Source: Bdellovibrionales bacterium
GTDB taxonomy: Bacteria; Bdellovibrionota; Bdellovibrionia; Bdellovibrionales; UBA1609
Reading direction: 5' to 3'
Assembly (NCBI GenBank): GCA_020435025.1
Contig: JAGRAG010000273.1
Span: 1 to 8,169 of the forward strand
DNA: 8,169 bases
Shown: positions 6,285 to 8,169 of the stretch, in pieces
How positions within the stretch are numbered: the stretch's first letter is position 1
Layout of the letters: each line of letters begins with the position of its first letter
The notes under the pieces: generated by a model
The model's database searches: none
What the model was told of the DNA's origin: nothing
The model's input: the letters and a program-made list of their open reading frames with translations, nothing else
Program-made: the position numbers and the translations under genes

Positions 6285-8169
6285 TTATTTTAGCTCACTC
6301 ACTAGTACTTGTCGAGGCTTACTCCCATTTGCGGGGCCAACAACCCCTTCTGCTTCGAACATCTCTATCATTCTAGCAGCCCGTGGATAGCCCAAGCGAA
6401 ATCTTCTTTGTAACATTGAAGCACTCACTGTTTTCTGTGTGGAGACAAAGGCTAAAACCTCATCATATTTTTCATCAAACTCATCTGTCTCTTCAGAATC
6501 GAAAGCCACACCCTCTCCACCCACATCATAACCTCCACCAGAACCTTCTAGAGCTCGCATCGCAAGAAGGTCATATTCGGGCTCTCCTTGATCTTTCCAA
6601 AATTTTGTAATTTCAGAAATCTCCTGATCGGACAGCCACGGACCATGATGCCGCTCTGGTTTAGAAACCCCTGGCGCAAGAAACAACATGTCTCCGCGGG
6701 TGAGTAGACGTTCTGCCCCCGATTCATCAAGGATGATTCGTGAGTCCATCTTTGAAGCTACTTTAAAACTAATACGACCTGGGATGTTAGTTTTTATCAG
6801 ACCTGTGACGACATCTTTTCTCGGGCTTTGCATCGCTAATATCAAGTGAATTCCACAAGCTCGAGCCATTTGTGCCAATCTAACTATAGAGCTTTCGACA
6901 TTGTTTTTGTCGACAGCCATCAAGTCACCAAACTCTTCCACCACGATCGTGATATAAGGCTGAGGAGAATAATAATAGTCTTCCAATCTTTGCGCGCCCT
7001 CTAAGCTCTCATTCCACTCTTCATGTTTTTGAGCTTCTGCAACAGGGAGATCCCCCACCGTTTTGTTATAAGTCTCTATATCACGAGCCTTAAACTTTGC
7101 CATCGATCGATAACGTTTATCCATTTCTTTGATTGCCCATTTAAGTGCCGTAACTGCTTTTTTAGTTTCACGAATCGGGGGCATAACCAAATGGGGAAGA
7201 TCATTAAAGACTGCAAGATCCACCTGTTTTGGGTCTATCAAAATAAGCTTAAGCGTTTCGGGGGAGTGTCTAAGAAGTAGCCCAGTTAGTATTGATACAA
7301 CAAAGACCGATTTTCCTGATCCCGTCGAACCCGCAACCATAAGATGGGGCATTTTCCGTAAATCAACTACACACTTGCTGCCGTCTGCCTTTGTACCAAC
7401 GGCTATTGGAAGCTTGACTTTGTTGTCCCAAAAATCGTCGGAGGCAACGATGTCTTTTAAATAAACGGTTTCTCGTTCCCGATTAGATGTTTCAATTCCT
7501 ACAACATCTCTTCCTGGAATAGGAGCTATTATTCTTACAGACTCACTGCTCAGTGCTAATGATAAGTCATCGGCGAGGTCTGTGATCTTACTGATCTTAA
7601 TATCTATGTCCGGTTTAAACTCAAAAAGAGTGATGGCGGGTCCCGGTTTAGCTCCTACAACATTTCCTCTCACCGAAAACTGCTCTAACTTATTCGTGAG
7701 AAGCCCGGATTTTTTGCGAATCTCTGCGTCGTCGACCCGAGCCACTCCGTAAGGAGGATCCTCCATCAGTTCGATATTGGGTAGCTCCCAGTTGTTAATT
7801 CTTCTTTGCACTTTCTTTGATAGGCTGACTTTTCTTTTTTTATCTTTCTTTTTGCGAAACAAGGAAAGTTGTGGCTTTTCGACGTCCTCTTCAGTTTCGT
7901 CCTCTTCTAAGCTGTCCAAGACCTCTATTTCTTCACTCTCTGAATCATCGTCTTCTTCTTCCAAATCCTCTTCTTGGTTTTCCTGTGCAATTTTAAAAAA
8001 TGACTTATTCTCAATAATAGGACCTTTTTCTTCTTTTGCCTTGCGACTTGTTAACGAGCCCGTCGCTAAAGCCAGTTGTTGGAATGGGAAAAGAAGCCAC
8101 TTCAATTTTTCTACAAAGAAAAATAAACTCGATTTGAGGTTCTCATAAAGAGTACTGAGTGCTTCTTTT
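6285..8169 (-). CDS. ftsK: DNA translocase FtsK, C-terminal 627 residues, N-terminus beyond the right edge
   Basis: FtsK is a membrane-anchored hexameric ATPase that pumps DNA through the closing division septum. The frame has no stop up to 8169, so the gene continues past the edge; a TTG at 8105 is not needed as a start. The four-helix membrane part is mostly missing. Visible residues: an acidic linker (about 63-98, nearly all Glu/Asp/Ser), a basic stretch (105-123), the alpha domain (about 128-241), and the RecA-like beta motor with Walker A GSTGSGKS (280-287). The Walker B region, VVEEFGDLM (409-417), has Glu where most FtsK proteins have Asp. LILAMQSPRKDV (442-453) replaces the usual LATQRPSVDV. 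RGDML follows at 491-495, then the gamma winged-helix domain (about 565-627), with LQRRFRLGYPRAARMIE and a C-terminal GSKPRQVLV. The gamma domain reads sequence polarity signals and contacts XerD in known FtsK. The gene is convergent with the beta-helix gene. Its promoter is outside the window. Confidence 0.97.
   Translation of the reverse strand, partial: KEALSTLYENLKSSLFFFVEKLKWLLFPFQQLALATGSLTSRKAKEEKGPIIENKSFFKIAQENQEEDLEEEDDDSESEEIEVLDSLEEDETEEDVEKPQLSLFRKKKDKKRKVSLSKKVQRRINNWELPNIELMEDPPYGVARVDDAEIRKKSGLLTNKLEQFSVRGNVVGAKPGPAITLFEFKPDIDIKISKITDLADDLSLALSSESVRIIAPIPGRDVVGIETSNRERETVYLKDIVASDDFWDNKVKLPIAVGTKADGSKCVVDLRKMPHLMVAGSTGSGKSVFVVSILTGLLLRHSPETLKLILIDPKQVDLAVFNDLPHLVMPPIRETKKAVTALKWAIKEMDKRYRSMAKFKARDIETYNKTVGDLPVAEAQKHEEWNESLEGAQRLEDYYYSPQPYITIVVEEFGDLMAVDKNNVESSIVRLAQMARACGIHLILAMQSPRKDVVTGLIKTNIPGRISFKVASKMDSRIILDESGAERLLTRGDMLFLAPGVSKPERHHGPWLSDQEISEITKFWKDQGEPEYDLLAMRALEGSGGGYDVGGEGVAFDSEETDEFDEKYDEVLAFVSTQKTVSASMLQRRFRLGYPRAARMIEMFEAEGVVGPANGSKPRQVLVSELK

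Noticed and set aside
8103..8105. TTG at 8105 as the start of a short FtsK lacking membrane helices
   Set aside because: The frame is open without a stop to the window edge, no ribosome binding site precedes this TTG, and FtsK normally has an N-terminal membrane domain.
7777..8148. Plus-strand frame encoding long serine runs opposite ftsK
   Set aside because: It is the antisense image of the Glu/Asp codons of the FtsK acidic linker, with no ribosome binding site or independent coding signal.
1..8169. CRISPR array, tRNA, rRNA, transposase, reverse transcriptase or toxin-antitoxin genes
   Set aside because: No regularly spaced short repeats, cloverleaf sequences or such protein motifs were found on either strand.

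Overview
The window is about 8.2 kb of moderately AT-rich bacterial DNA. It carries five protein genes and no RNA gene, insertion sequence or CRISPR array. Four of the five products have export signals, and two of those are lipoproteins. Together with an FtsK of unusual motif sequence and a delta-60-repeat lipoprotein, this suggests a Gram-negative bacterium, possibly of the Bdellovibrionota or a related former deltaproteobacterial group. That placement is inference from protein style, not from a marker gene.

Layout. Bases 1-1288 hold a two-gene minus-strand operon: a small secreted protein of unknown family (1288-710), then after only 2 bases a secreted TPR-like protein (707 to beyond base 1). 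A perfect 14-bp terminator-shaped hairpin (650-685) lies inside the signal-peptide codons of the second gene. Bases 1437-3023 (minus) encode a lipoprotein with one Ig-like domain and seven delta-60 repeats, probably a seven-bladed beta-propeller. A 400-base divergent intergenic region (3024-3423) follows. It is AT-rich and contains a candidate promoter for the propeller gene, a long imperfect inverted repeat and a repeated TGATCACT motif. Bases 3424-6201 (plus) encode a 925-residue lipoprotein with two tandem pectate-lyase-superfamily beta-helix domains. Bases 6285-8169 (minus) are the C-terminal 627 residues of the DNA translocase FtsK, which runs off the right edge.

How they fit together. 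FtsK is a housekeeping chromosome-segregation motor and is convergent with the beta-helix gene. The two large lipoproteins are divergently transcribed from a shared region. Both start with GTG behind a recognisable ribosome binding site and both are probably cell-envelope or surface proteins, one with a carbohydrate-enzyme fold and one with a propeller scaffold. No complete new defence or mobile system is visible. The most interesting items are the terminator hairpin embedded in a signal peptide, the tandem beta-helix lipoprotein, the Walker B variant of FtsK and the structured divergent intergenic region.
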